The notes under the pieces: model-generated
The model's database searches: none
Told to the model about the DNA's origin: nothing
The model's input: the letters and a program-made list of their open reading frames with translations, nothing else
Shown here: piece after piece, positions 1 through 8,152 of the stretch
Layout of the letters: the number at the start of each line of letters is the position of its first letter
How positions within the stretch are numbered: the first letter of the stretch is position 1
Origin: Streptomyces sp. col6
GTDB taxonomy: Bacteria; Actinomycetota; Actinomycetes; Streptomycetales; Streptomycetaceae
Length of the DNA stretch: 64,000 nucleotides
Assembly (NCBI RefSeq): GCF_008042035.1
Contig: NZ_RDBL01000009.1
Location: forward strand, 271,079-335,078
Direction of reading: 5' to 3'
Translations under genes and position numbers: made by a program

Positions 1-278
1 GCGTCCAGGACGTGAAGGCCACCAAGCAGTTCTACGCCGATCATGGGCTCACCGTCGGCAAGAGCTTCGGCGGGAAGTACGCCGAGTTCACCCCCGGCGG
101 CTCCGACCCCGTGAAGCTCGCCCTGTACAAGCGCCGCGCCCTGGCCAAGGACCTCGGCGTCGCCGACGACGACAGCAGCGCCCATCACGTCGTTCTCGGC
201 AGCACCGGCCACGCCTTCACCGACCCGGACGGTTTCGCCTGGGAGCCCACCGCGTCCACCGACACCGACCGGGCCTGA
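1..278 (+). CDS. VOC (glyoxalase-like) family protein, 5' end outside window
   Basis: The window opens inside this gene: codons in frame upstream of the first internal GTG (12) still read as family sequence (VQDVKATKQFYADHG), so the true start lies before base 1. The visible 91 residues include the strand-helix opening of a vicinal-oxygen-chelate half (KQFYADHGLTVGKSF) and the closing strand FTDPDGFAWE that usually carries a metal or substrate ligand. VOC proteins include glyoxalases, dioxygenases and antibiotic-binding resistance proteins; the fragment does not say which. It lies 47 bp before a DUF1801 gene on the same strand. Confidence 0.75.
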   Translation, partial: VQDVKATKQFYADHGLTVGKSFGGKYAEFTPGGSDPVKLALYKRRALAKDLGVADDDSSAHHVVLGSTGHAFTDPDGFAWEPTASTDTDRA

Positions 279-325
279 CCACCATCCCGCTTCCCCGCCC
301 TTTTCCGTACGAGAGGAACCCAGCC

Positions 326-787
326 ATGGCATCCACGAAGTCCACCGAGAACTACAGCGGATTCAGCGCCGACGAGCGGGCCGCGATGAAGGAGCACGCG
401 AACGAGGAGAAGAAGGCGGCCTCCCGGCGCGGCGCTTCCCGTGCGGAGAAGGATGCCGCCGCGGAGCAGGACGTCCTCGCGAAGATCGCCGAGATGCGGG
501 ACGGCGACCGCGCCCTCGCCGAGCGCGTCCACAAGATCATCAAGGAAGCCGCTCCCCAGCTCGCGCCCAAGCTCTGGTACGGCATGCCGGCGTACGCCAG
601 GGACGGCAAGGTCGTCTGCCACTTCCAGAGCGCGGAGAAGTTCAAGTCCCGTTACGCCACGCTGGGCTTCAGCGACCAGGCGGCGCTCGACGACGGCGTG
701 ATGTGGCCGGCGGCCTACGCCCTGACGGACATGAGCGCCGCCGTCGAGGAGCAGATCACCGTGCTCGTCAAGAAGGCCGTGGGCTGA
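326..787 (+). CDS. DUF1801 (YdhG/iron-chaperone-like) protein
   Basis: A 153-residue cytosolic protein. The N-terminal half (residues 1-70) is charged and alanine-rich, probably helical; the C-terminal half (75-150) has the DUF1801 pattern, with APKLWYGMPAYARDGKVVCHF and the later VMWPAAYAL. DUF1801 proteins share the fold of frataxin-like YdhG and have been proposed as iron chaperones, but the biochemical role is poorly settled. The start ATG at 326 has a purine-rich GAGAGGA about 8 bases upstream. It probably follows the VOC gene in one transcript. Confidence 0.8.
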   Translation: MASTKSTENYSGFSADERAAMKEHANEEKKAASRRGASRAEKDAAAEQDVLAKIAEMRDGDRALAERVHKIIKEAAPQLAPKLWYGMPAYARDGKVVCHFQSAEKFKSRYATLGFSDQAALDDGVMWPAAYALTDMSAAVEEQITVLVKKAVG

Positions 788-842
788 GGCAACCGCAGCC
801 GGTCTCTGCCCCGGGCCGGGGCAGCGATGGCAGACTTGCGGC

Positions 843-1097
843 ATGGACATGGGGCGGGAGTCGCGGTGGGAGAAGGACGCGATGACGGTGGAGATCGTTT
901 TCGCCCTCGTCACCGCCTCCGTGCTGGCCGCGACGGTGTTCGCCGTGACCTTTGCCCTGGTCGTGGCGCTCGGCATCTCCGGACCGGCCCGGCACCCCGT
1001 GCTGACCTGCGGCGCGGCGCTCGGAGCGGCCGCCGGCGCATGGCGCGCGGTACGGGTGCTGCGGCGGTTCGACGCGCAGCGCCGTAAGGGCCACTGA
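843..1097 (+). CDS. Small membrane protein with two TM helices (possibly DUF6332)
   Basis: 84 residues. A short charged N-terminus (ESRWEKDAMTVEI) is followed by two hydrophobic helices, about residues 17-42 and 48-70, and a basic tail RVLRRFDAQRRKG that should stay in the cytoplasm. The pattern resembles small streptomycete membrane proteins I associate with DUF6332; the name is from memory. ATG 843 is preferred to ATG 882 because the ERDAMT-like segment before the first helix is a feature of that group. Function unknown. It converges on the tetR gene that follows. Confidence 0.6.
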   Translation: MDMGRESRWEKDAMTVEIVFALVTASVLAATVFAVTFALVVALGISGPARHPVLTCGAALGAAAGAWRAVRVLRRFDAQRRKGH

Positions 1098-1117
1098 CCG
1101 CGCGGTGCCCCGGCGGG

Positions 1118-1819
1118 TTACGCCCCCGCCTGCAGCCGCAGCCCGGCCAGCGTGAGATCCAGTGCGGAGCGGAACTGGTCGACGTCGTCGTGGCCGTCGA
1201 ACTCGTCGACGATCTCGTGCACGAAGGGGAAGTCCTCCGGGTCGAGTTCACGCCAGGTCCGGGCGAAGCGGCCGAGGTACTCGTCCCGGTCCACAGCGCC
1301 GTCGAGGATCTCCTGCGGCGGCTCCTGCCCGATGTCGACGGCGGAACCGACGACGACCCCGACGATCGCGGACACCGCGTGGAACCGCTGACGCGCGTCG
1401 AGCTTCAGGCGCAGCGTCTGCCGGCCGAGCTTCTCGTACAGGCGCAGCGAATTGCTCTGGAGCTCGGTGTTGCGCATGAAGTACGCGGCGAGCCAGGGCC
1501 GTTCCACGATCGCGTCGAACAGGGCGACGGCCATCGCGCGGAGGTTGTCGATGGGGTCTTCGCCGAGCTGCAGCTTCTCGATGTCGGCGAGCACCGCGCC
1601 CACCACGTGATCGGTGGCACGGTCCAGCAGCTCGTCCTTGCTCGCGACGTACCAGTAGATGCTGGCGACACCGCCGCCCAGGCGCTGCGCGAGCGCGCGG
1701 AACGTCAGCGCGGGCGCGCCCGCCTCGTCGAGCAGGGCCACCGCCTCGGTGAGCACCGACTCCATCGAGTGCGAAGCCCGGCGGCGTCCTCCGTCGGTGC
1801 GGCGCCGCTGCTGTGCCAT
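1118..1819 (-). CDS. TetR-family repressor, likely controls divergent MFS pump
   Basis: 233 residues. The helix-turn-helix lies near residues 35-65 (ALTFRALAQRLGGGVASIYWYV), followed by KDELLDRA, the TetR_N hallmark; the long C-terminal part is a TetR_C-like ligand domain. The frame can be extended upstream to 1924, but that extension runs through the operator-rich intergenic region, so ATG 1819 is chosen. The gene diverges from the DHA2 transporter at 1923 with 103 bp between them. That gap holds two identical-pattern palindromes, so this protein most likely represses both itself and the pump. Confidence 0.9.
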   Translation of the reverse strand: MAQQRRRTDGGRRRASHSMESVLTEAVALLDEAGAPALTFRALAQRLGGGVASIYWYVASKDELLDRATDHVVGAVLADIEKLQLGEDPIDNLRAMAVALFDAIVERPWLAAYFMRNTELQSNSLRLYEKLGRQTLRLKLDARQRFHAVSAIVGVVVGSAVDIGQEPPQEILDGAVDRDEYLGRFARTWRELDPEDFPFVHEIVDEFDGHDDVDQFRSALDLTLAGLRLQAGA

Positions 1820-1850
1820 GGCCTCTCCCTCTCGCTCTTTGCATCTCATC

Positions 1851-1904
1851 GAACGCTGTTCTATCGTAGCGCATCGTACGGCGTTCGATAGCCGAACGAT
1901 GTTC
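1851..1904. promoter_or_regulatory. Paired TetR operator candidates GAACGNTGTTC
   Basis: Two perfect 11-bp palindromes of the form GAAC-GNT-GTTC occur at 1851-1861 and 1894-1904, centres 43 bp (about four helical turns) apart, in the 103-bp gap between the divergent tetR and MFS genes. Between them, CTATCGTA...TTCGATAG forms a further imperfect inverted repeat (1861-1891). This arrangement is typical of a TetR autoregulatory site; assignment to the neighbouring TetR is inference. Confidence 0.6.
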
Positions 1905-1922
1905 GATCGAAAGGACCGCGCC

Positions 1923-3392
1923 ATGACTACCGCCCCGCCCCGAACCGGGCCTCGCGCCTATCCCTCCCTGCGAGCCGCCTGGATACCCCTGGCCGCCCTG
2001 TGCCTGGCCTTCTTCGTCGAGATGGTCGACAACACGCTGTTGTCGATCGCTCTGCCCACCATCGGCCGCGACCTCGGCAGCGGGACGACCGCGCTGCAGT
2101 GGGTGACCGGTGCCTACTCGCTGACATTCGGTGGCCTTCTGCTCACCGCCGGGTCCATGGCGGACCGGCTCGGACGCCGCCGGGTGCTCCTGATCGGGCT
2201 CGGCGTCTTCGGCGCCCTCAGCCTGTGCGTCGTCCTCGTCAGCACCGCGGGCGAGCTGATCGCCCTGCGGGCCGCGCTCGGCGTGGCCGCCGCGGCGATG
2301 GCACCGATCACGAACTCGCTGGTCTTCCGCCTGTTCGACGACAAGGCGCTGCGGATGCGCGCGATGACCGTCATGATCATCGTCGGCATGTCCGGCTTCG
2401 TCCTGGGCCCGCTGCTGGGCGGTACGGCGCTGGCGCACGTGCGGTGGGAATGGCTGCTCATCGTCAACGCCCCGATCGCGTTGATCGCGTGCATCGGCGT
2501 CCGGCTCGGCGTACCCGCCGACCGGCCGGAGGACCTGACCAAGGACCGGCTCGACGTGCCGGGGGCAGCCCTGAGCGTCGCCGCCATCGGCCTCGCCTGC
2601 TACTCGCTGACCAGCGGCGTCGAGCACGGCTGGCTCTCCGCGATCACCCTGGCGTCGGTCGTGGGCGCCCTGGTGGCCGGGTTCGCGTTCGTCCGGCACG
2701 AGCGGCGCAGCGAGGCGCCCATGCTCGACCTGCGCGTCTTCTCCAACGGCACCGTCCGCGGCGCCACCATCGCGCAGATCGGGACGTCCATCGCGATGGC
2801 CAGCGTGATGTTCGGCCTGATCCTGCACTTCCAGTACGCGTACGGGTGGAGCCCGGTACGGGCCGGCCTGGCCAACCTGCCGATCATCGTGACGATGCTG
2901 ATGGCCACGCCGCTGTCCGAGTGGCTGGCCCGCCGGTTCGGCCACCGCATCGCCTGCCTGGTGGGCGCGGCCTGTCTGGCGGGGTCGCTCGCCGGCCTCT
3001 CCTGGGGCGTCGAGCACGGTTACGCGGTCATCGCGGTGTGCATGGTGCTCATGACCGTGGGCCTGCGCACCGTGATGACGATCTGCGCGGTCGCCCTCGT
3101 CGACGCCATGCCGAGCAACCGCACCTCGATCGCCGCCGCCCTGAACGACACCGCCCAGGAGGTCGGCACCAGCGTCGGCACCGCCGTGGTCGGCACGCTG
3201 ATCGCCGCGCTGGTCACCACGCAGCTCCCCGCCGGTGTGTGGAGCAGCGACCTTGTGTCCTCGTTCTTCCACGGTGAGCGGATCACCTACGCGCTGCTCG
3301 CCATCGTCGTCGGGCTCGTCGCGGCCGGCGGTGCGCTCAGCCTCACCGACTCCCGCTCCGTCGAGGAACACCCCGTCGAGGAACCGGCCTGA
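1923..3392 (+). CDS. MFS transporter, DHA2-type drug:H+ antiporter
   Basis: 489 residues with about 14 hydrophobic segments. Family motifs are clear: the DNTLLSIALPTIGRDLG block in helix 1 (motif D1), the loop motif A SMADRLGRRRVLLIGLG after helix 2, and a motif C-like VGMSGFVLGPLLGG in helix 5. The 14-helix DHA2 group exports drugs and dyes with proton antiport at the cytoplasmic membrane. ATG 1923 has AAGGA 9 bases upstream; the longer frame to 1659 overlaps the divergent regulator and is not used. A strong hairpin terminator follows. Substrate unknown, presumably the ligand of the neighbouring TetR. Confidence 0.92.
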   Translation: MTTAPPRTGPRAYPSLRAAWIPLAALCLAFFVEMVDNTLLSIALPTIGRDLGSGTTALQWVTGAYSLTFGGLLLTAGSMADRLGRRRVLLIGLGVFGALSLCVVLVSTAGELIALRAALGVAAAAMAPITNSLVFRLFDDKALRMRAMTVMIIVGMSGFVLGPLLGGTALAHVRWEWLLIVNAPIALIACIGVRLGVPADRPEDLTKDRLDVPGAALSVAAIGLACYSLTSGVEHGWLSAITLASVVGALVAGFAFVRHERRSEAPMLDLRVFSNGTVRGATIAQIGTSIAMASVMFGLILHFQYAYGWSPVRAGLANLPIIVTMLMATPLSEWLARRFGHRIACLVGAACLAGSLAGLSWGVEHGYAVIAVCMVLMTVGLRTVMTICAVALVDAMPSNRTSIAAALNDTAQEVGTSVGTAVVGTLIAALVTTQLPAGVWSSDLVSSFFHGERITYALLAIVVGLVAAGGALSLTDSRSVEEHPVEEPA

Positions 3393-3399
3393 CATGAGT

Positions 3400-3440
3400 C
3401 CCGGCAACCGAGTCCGTCGGTCCCGGACTCGGTTGCCGGG
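3400..3440 (+). terminator. Rho-independent-type hairpin after MFS gene
   Basis: Perfect 17-bp inverted repeat, left arm 3400-3416 and right arm 3424-3440, with a 7-base loop, starting 8 bases after the MFS stop codon. There is no long T-run, as is common for actinomycete terminators. It can also stop transcripts arriving from the convergent YCII gene. Confidence 0.8.
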
Positions 3441-3499
3441 GCATCAGGCGGAACCAGCAGTCGCGAGAAGGGCGTTCGCCCGGCCCGCCGCTCCCTCGT

Positions 3500-4048
3500 T
3501 CACGGGCGCCCGCCGAAGTCCCAGTCGTGGACCTCGATGTCCGCGTACCGGTCCGCGGTGAGGACGGCACGTGCCTCGTCCCTGCTCGCGGCCGCGAGCA
3601 GCACGGCCGTGCCGAGCCAGGTCTCGCCGTCGTCGGCCAGCAGCGGCCCGTACGCGATCAACTCGTCCCGGGCGGGCGGCAGATCGAGGTCGGCGGCGGC
3701 GCCTTCGCCCAGGCCGAGCACAAGGTAGCGGTTGCCCGCTTCCGGATCTCCGGGGTACTGCCACATGGTGCGGCCCAGCACGTTGCGCCACCGGCGGATC
3801 AGCACGTCCCGGTAGGCACCGGCCTGGTAGTTGGGCTCGTCGAAGGCGAACGCGCGGACGGCGGCCGCATCGGGGAGGTCGACGATGTGCACGCTTCCGG
3901 TGGGCGTCTCACCGTCAGCGGCGAAGGTCGGCCCCCGGGCGATGAGTTCCTTCACGTACCGGTCCATGTAGGACCAGTGCTCCTCGATCAGTTCTTCACG
4001 CAGGGCGCGGGAGCCCGGCCGGTCTCGGTGGTAGCAGAAGTACTCCAT
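3500..4048 (-). CDS. Tandem YCII-related domain protein
   Basis: 182 residues made of two repeats of the YCII ferredoxin-like fold: residues 1-90 (MEYFCYHRDRPGSRALREELIEEHW...) and 91-182 (NRYLVLGLGEG...). Each repeat ends with a strand-rich segment (GSVHIVDLPD, GTAVLLAAAS) and an acidic AFDEP or DRYADIEVHDW. Single-domain YCII proteins are about 95 residues and have been linked to dehalogenase- or oxygenase-like chemistry; most are uncharacterised. ATG 4048 is chosen over GTG 4054 because GGGAAGG then sits 10 bases upstream. Stands alone between two terminators or gaps. Confidence 0.75.
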   Translation of the reverse strand: MEYFCYHRDRPGSRALREELIEEHWSYMDRYVKELIARGPTFAADGETPTGSVHIVDLPDAAAVRAFAFDEPNYQAGAYRDVLIRRWRNVLGRTMWQYPGDPEAGNRYLVLGLGEGAAADLDLPPARDELIAYGPLLADDGETWLGTAVLLAAASRDEARAVLTADRYADIEVHDWDFGGRP

Positions 4049-4144
4049 GGGCACAGAACCTTCCCCGTTGACAGCGTGCGCCCCACCGGCTGTGGGCCGC
4101 GGTGCCCACCCACAGTAGGGCGCCCGTGAGTCGTCGGCCCGCCC

Positions 4145-4681
4145 TCACCCCTGCTCTCCGGCCACGACTCCGTGCAACGCGGCAGCCGACTCCGGCGTCA
4201 GCCGGTAGAACCCCTGCAGGCTGATCGAGTTCTCCAGGCGGCCGTCCACCACGTACTTCAGTACGCGTGTCCGTCCCCGGCGGTTCTGCCAGGTCAGTTG
4301 GGCGAGGAGGTCGCCGGGGACCGGCACGTCGAAGCGTACGGGCGTCGCGGCCACATGCACCGGCTCGGCGCCGCAGCCGTCGGAGCCGAGCATGGACCAG
4401 TCGTCGTGACCCGGATGGGCGGGGTCCTTCCAGGTGGCGGGAGGCGTGCCGCAGCAGACGCCCCGTTCCCTGTCGGTCACGCGCAGTTGGCTCACCACGT
4501 ACACCTGGCGCTGGTTGACGTGCAGCGCGTACACCGTGTCCCCGGTGTTCGCGCCCGCCCACCTGGGCAACGAGGAGTGCACACCGCTGAAGGCGACCGG
4601 CGGGCGTTGGCCCGTCCGGCCCGCCTTGCGCAGCGCACGGCACACGTCTTGGGTCCACAGGACCGTAAAGGCATCGGACAT
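4145..4681 (-). CDS. Uncharacterised protein
   Basis: 178 residues, soluble. I do not recognise a named family. It has a compact alpha/beta look: TGDTVYALHVNQRQVYVVSQLRV reads like strands of a small barrel of the PUA or EVE type, with cysteines in GVCCGTP and a tryptophan-rich middle (TWKDPAHPGHDDWSMLG). The frame is open to 5026, but ATG 4681 is the first start that leaves the divergent S1-domain gene (4764) intact, giving an 82-bp shared promoter region. Function not assigned. Confidence 0.65.
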   Translation of the reverse strand: MSDAFTVLWTQDVCRALRKAGRTGQRPPVAFSGVHSSLPRWAGANTGDTVYALHVNQRQVYVVSQLRVTDRERGVCCGTPPATWKDPAHPGHDDWSMLGSDGCGAEPVHVAATPVRFDVPVPGDLLAQLTWQNRRGRTRVLKYVVDGRLENSISLQGFYRLTPESAAALHGVVAGEQG

Positions 4682-4763
4682 GGCGTGATCGTACGAACGG
4701 ACACTGACATCGGTGGTCGCGGGACATGGCGCACCGCCGCCACGTCGTGCCAGGGTGATCCAC

Positions 4764-5405
4764 ATGGACTGGCAGGCCGAGAGCCCCGAATTGTGGACCT
4801 TTCTGGAATCACTGCACAGCGGCGAGATACTCACGGGCACCGTCGCGGCGATCGAGAGGTTCGGGGTCTTCGTCGCGCTGGACGAGGGGCCGTGGCATCC
4901 CGTTTTTCCCGGCGTCGGATTCCTCACCGTGCCCGAGCTGTCGTGGCGGCGCCTCGACCGCCCCGAGGACGTCGTCCGGGTGGGACAGCGTGTCACGTGC
5001 GAGTTCCTCGGTTTCGACACCCACAACGCTGAGGCCAGGCTGTCCCTGTGCGCCCTGCAACCCGATCCGCTGAGGGCGTTCGCCTACCGCACCGAAGCGG
5101 GCCACGTACTGCGCGGGACGGTGACAAAGGTGTGTCCCATTGGCGTGTTCGTCGATGTCGGGGACGGGATCGAGGGGTTGGCTCCCTTCAGTGAGCATCT
5201 CGGTGTCACAGAGGTCCCCGGTGTCCGTCCGGCCGCCGGGCCGGAGGATTTCGAGGTCGGTGACGACGTCGTCATCGTCGTCCTGCACATCGACCTGTCG
5301 CGGAGACGCTTGCTGTTCGCCCTGCTGGACGACACCTGGCAGACGAGTGTCGCAGCGCCCGATCGGCAGACCGGCCGTGGAGCATGGACATCCGGCCGGC
5401 GATGA
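4764..5405 (+). CDS. Protein with two S1 RNA-binding-like domains
   Basis: 213 residues. Two OB-fold S1 motifs are visible: residues 18-95 (ILTGTVAAIERFGVFVAL...) and 108-190 (VLRGTVTKVCPIGVFVDVGDGIEGLAPFSEHLG). The G-x-V-x-x-I/V-x-x-x-G-V/A-F-V pattern is that of ribosomal protein S1, so RNA binding is expected, but there is no catalytic partner domain. ATG 4764 has an AGGGTG ribosome site 7 bases upstream; the earlier ATG at 4713 lacks one. Divergent from the unknown gene at 4681. Confidence 0.75.
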   Translation: MDWQAESPELWTFLESLHSGEILTGTVAAIERFGVFVALDEGPWHPVFPGVGFLTVPELSWRRLDRPEDVVRVGQRVTCEFLGFDTHNAEARLSLCALQPDPLRAFAYRTEAGHVLRGTVTKVCPIGVFVDVGDGIEGLAPFSEHLGVTEVPGVRPAAGPEDFEVGDDVVIVVLHIDLSRRRLLFALLDDTWQTSVAAPDRQTGRGAWTSGRR

Positions 5406-5464
5406 GTTTGCGCGCCGGCGGAGGTCACCACTGGGACACCCGCCAATCGTGAAGGGACAGTGCG

Positions 5465-6052
5465 ATGACAAGCCTCATGGTGGACTTCATCATCTCGCTC
5501 GACGGATACGCGTCCGCTGAGGGCTGGCCCGGGTTCTGGGGCATGGAGGGGCCCGAATACCTCTCCTGGATCAACAGCGAGAGCGAGAAGCAGCACGTCA
5601 GCCTGATGGGCGCCACGACCTACCGGCTGATGTCGGGGTTCGCCGCGCAGATGGCCGACGACCCCGGCTTCGCCGAGCTGAACGCCCTGCCCAAGGTCGT
5701 CTTCTCGTCCACCCTCGAAGCGCCTCTGGCCTGGCAGCACACCGAGCTCGTCCGGGGTGACGCCGTCGAGACCGTGCGGGAGATGAAGAAGAGCGGGACG
5801 CGGCCCCTGCGGACCCTCGGCAGCCTCACTCTGTGCAGGTCGCTGCTGAAGGCCGGTCTCGTGGACCGCTTCCGGGTCGTGCTCTTTCCCGTGATCACCG
5901 GTGCCACCGGTCGCGAGAGGATCTTCGACGCGTACCCCGACGTACGCCTCGATCTCGTGGAGAGCCGCGTCTTCGACGGCCGGCTCCAGCTGCTGGAGTA
6001 CGTCCCCACCGTCCTCGACGGGCCGCCCGGCGAGAGCGGCGGGAACGGCTGA
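5465..6052 (+). CDS. Dihydrofolate reductase-family (RibD C-terminal-like) protein
   Basis: 195 residues. The opening VDFIISLDGYASAE is the DHFR/RibD_C start, followed by LMGATTYRLMSGF and a nucleotide-binding pattern LRTLGSLTLCRSLLKAGLVDRFRVVLFPVI. These NADPH-dependent reductase-fold proteins are common in actinomycetes; few have known substrates and they are not the housekeeping FolA. ATG 5465 follows GAAGGGACAGTGCG with a good ribosome site. It is upstream of, and on the same strand as, a MarR/MFS operon, but that operon has its own operator. Confidence 0.85.
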   Translation: MTSLMVDFIISLDGYASAEGWPGFWGMEGPEYLSWINSESEKQHVSLMGATTYRLMSGFAAQMADDPGFAELNALPKVVFSSTLEAPLAWQHTELVRGDAVETVREMKKSGTRPLRTLGSLTLCRSLLKAGLVDRFRVVLFPVITGATGRERIFDAYPDVRLDLVESRVFDGRLQLLEYVPTVLDGPPGESGGNG

Positions 6053-6092
6053 ATCCGGTGGTGAGCACGCATCCGTGACCCACAGGCTTAAT

Positions 6093-6112
6093 TGCGCAGG
6101 CCAAGCTGCGCA
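6093..6112. promoter_or_regulatory. MarR operator candidate
   Basis: Perfect inverted repeat TGCGCAG-N6-CTGCGCA (arms 6093-6099 and 6106-6112), ending 15 bp before the marR start codon at 6128. Flanking TTAAT and CTTTAG make this the only AT-rich patch of the gap, so it probably overlaps the promoter, as expected for autorepression by the MarR protein that follows. Confidence 0.6.
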
Positions 6113-6127
6113 CTTTAGGCTGTACAC

Positions 6128-6577
6128 ATGACCGAGAACGAACAGGCCGTCTCCGAGACGGCCGCGCACGCGGCGCACGAGGTCCGCGTGGTGTACAGCC
6201 GGCTGCGGCGGCGTCTGCGCGAGACGTACGACCGTGCCGAGCTCACGCCCTCCCAGACCTCCGTCCTCAGTCGCCTCGACAAGGACGGCGAGGCGTCGGT
6301 CGTCGACCTGGCCGCCGCCGAGGGCGTCCGGCACCAGTCCGTGGCGAGCACCGTCGGCGCTCTCGTCGAGCGCGGCCTGGCCGACCGCCGCCGCGACCCC
6401 GAGGACGGCCGCCGCCAGCTGGTCCACGTGACCGAGAGCGGCCACGCGTTCCTGGAGGACCGCCGGCGCGCCGGTGAGGGCTGGCTCGCCCGGACCCTGG
6501 AGGAGCAGTGCACGGAGGAGGAGCGCCGCACCCTGCTCGCCGCGACCGCCGTGCTGGAGCGGATCGTCAACGCGTGA
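6128..6577 (+). CDS. MarR-family transcriptional regulator
   Basis: 149 residues with the MarR winged helix: LTPSQTSVLSRLDKDGEASVVDLAAAEGVRHQSVASTVGALVERGLADRRRDPEDGRR. The wing ends in the DPEDGRR signature. Long helices at both ends would form the dimer interface. The start is only 15 bp from a perfect palindrome, which fits autoregulation. Its TGA overlaps the GTG start of the downstream transporter (GTGA at 6574-6577), so the two are translationally coupled. Ligand unknown, probably a substrate of the pump. Confidence 0.92.
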   Translation: MTENEQAVSETAAHAAHEVRVVYSRLRRRLRETYDRAELTPSQTSVLSRLDKDGEASVVDLAAAEGVRHQSVASTVGALVERGLADRRRDPEDGRRQLVHVTESGHAFLEDRRRAGEGWLARTLEEQCTEEERRTLLAATAVLERIVNA

Positions 6578-7992
6578 GTACGGCCCTGACACGCGCAGTC
6601 CGACGGTGGCGCCGCGGGCGGGACCAGGAGCCGGCGAACGGTTTCGACCGGCGGCTCCTCGCCCCGATGATGACGGGGGCGGCGCTCAACCCGGTCAACT
6701 CCTCGATCATCTCCGTGTCCCTGGTCCCCATCGGGGCTGCCTTCGGCGCACCGCCCGCCCGGACGGCCTGGCTGATCTCCGCCCTGTATCTGGCCACCGC
6801 GATAGGCCAGCCGGTGATGGGCCGGCTGATCGACCTGTTCGGGCCCCGGCGGCTGTTCCTGACCGGGGCCGCGCTGACCGGGGCCGCCGGGGTCGTCGGG
6901 ATGCTGGCGCCCGATCTGGGTGTGCTCATCGCCGCTCGGGTCCTGCTCGGCTTCGGCACCTGCGCCGGCTATCCGGCCGCGATGTACCTCATCCGCAGCG
7001 AGGCGCGGCGGACCGGGGAGGAGAGCCCGGCCGCGGTGCTGACCGCGCTCGCCGTCACCACCCAGACCATCGCCGTCGTCGGCCCCAGCCTCGGCGGACT
7101 GCTCGTCGGTGTCGGCGGCTGGCGCGCCACGCTGGCCGTCAACATCCCGCTGTCGCTCCTCGGCCTGTACCTGGGCGCGCGCCGCATCCCGGCGCTGCCC
7201 GGGACGGGCCGCACGGACGGCGGCCATCCGCTGCGGAGCCTCGACCTGCCGGGGATGGGCTTGTTCGCCGTGGCGCTGCTGTGCCTGCTGCTCTTCCTGA
7301 TGGACATCGACAGCGGCGCCTGGTGTCTGCTGGCGCTCGCCCTCGCGGCCGGTGCCGGTTTCATCCGGCGCGAGCTGCGTACGGCGGAGCCGTTCATCGA
7401 CGTACGCGTGCTCGGCGGGAACCTGCCGCTCGTCGCCACCTACAGCCGCGCACTGCTCTGTTACGTCGTCACCTACGCCTTCCTGTACGGGTTCACCCAG
7501 TGGACCGAGCAGGGCCGCGGGCTGTCCGCGTCCCAGGCCGGGCTGGTCCAACTGCCCCTGTTCGCCACGGCGATCGTCGTCTCCACGCTCACGGGGCGGA
7601 AGCAGGCTGTGCGGGGGAAGCTCGTGGTGGGCGGCGTGGGGCAGATCGCGGCCTGCGCCCTGGTGCTCCTGCTGAGCACCGGCAGCCCGGTGTGGATGCT
7701 GCCGGCCGTGATGGTCGTCCTCGGTATCCCGCAGGGTCTGAACGGCCTCGCCCTCCAGAACGCCGTATACCACCAGGCCGACAGCGACCGCATCGGTTCC
7801 TCCGCCGGGCTGCTGCGAACCTTCGGCTACCTCGGCGCGATCACCGCGTCGGCCGCCAACGGTGCCTTCTTCGGCCAACGCGCCGACACCGGCGGGCTGC
7901 ACCACCTGGCCTGGTTCATGCTCGCCGCCAGTGTCCTGTTCCTGTTGGTGACCGTCCTCGACCGCTCGCTGCGTCGCATCGGCGAGAACTGA
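6574..7992 (+). CDS. MFS transporter coupled to MarR regulator
   Basis: 472 residues, about 14 hydrophobic segments. GTG 6574 overlaps the marR stop. Helix 1 begins LLAPMMTGAALNPVNSSIISVSLVPIG, and the cytoplasmic loop has the degenerate motif A GRLIDLFGPRRLFLTG. An extended central region (EPFIDVRVLGGN) is typical of DHA2 proteins. The likely role is proton-driven efflux of a drug or metabolite sensed by the MarR protein. The downstream dhaK gene is 160 bp away and probably a separate unit. Confidence 0.9.
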   Translation: MSTALTRAVRRWRRGRDQEPANGFDRRLLAPMMTGAALNPVNSSIISVSLVPIGAAFGAPPARTAWLISALYLATAIGQPVMGRLIDLFGPRRLFLTGAALTGAAGVVGMLAPDLGVLIAARVLLGFGTCAGYPAAMYLIRSEARRTGEESPAAVLTALAVTTQTIAVVGPSLGGLLVGVGGWRATLAVNIPLSLLGLYLGARRIPALPGTGRTDGGHPLRSLDLPGMGLFAVALLCLLLFLMDIDSGAWCLLALALAAGAGFIRRELRTAEPFIDVRVLGGNLPLVATYSRALLCYVVTYAFLYGFTQWTEQGRGLSASQAGLVQLPLFATAIVVSTLTGRKQAVRGKLVVGGVGQIAACALVLLLSTGSPVWMLPAVMVVLGIPQGLNGLALQNAVYHQADSDRIGSSAGLLRTFGYLGAITASAANGAFFGQRADTGGLHHLAWFMLAASVLFLLVTVLDRSLRRIGEN

Positions 7993-8152
7993 GAAGGTCG
8001 TCTCGCTGCGGCAGGCTTCGCCCTCTCCTCGCATCGCAGCGGCAGACGGCACCCTGTGCGAGTTGCCGCATGCGGACCGTTACCTGCACCATGGGATTAT
8101 CGTCCGGGTCGGCTCGTACGGCCCACCGCCAGGGACGGGATGGGTGCGGCTT

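Noticed and set aside
5084..8052. Long minus-strand frames (5084-6592 and 6115-8052)
   Set aside because: They are antisense to well-supported DHFR-like, MarR and MFS genes and have the His/Gln/Arg-rich composition of shadow frames in high-GC DNA.
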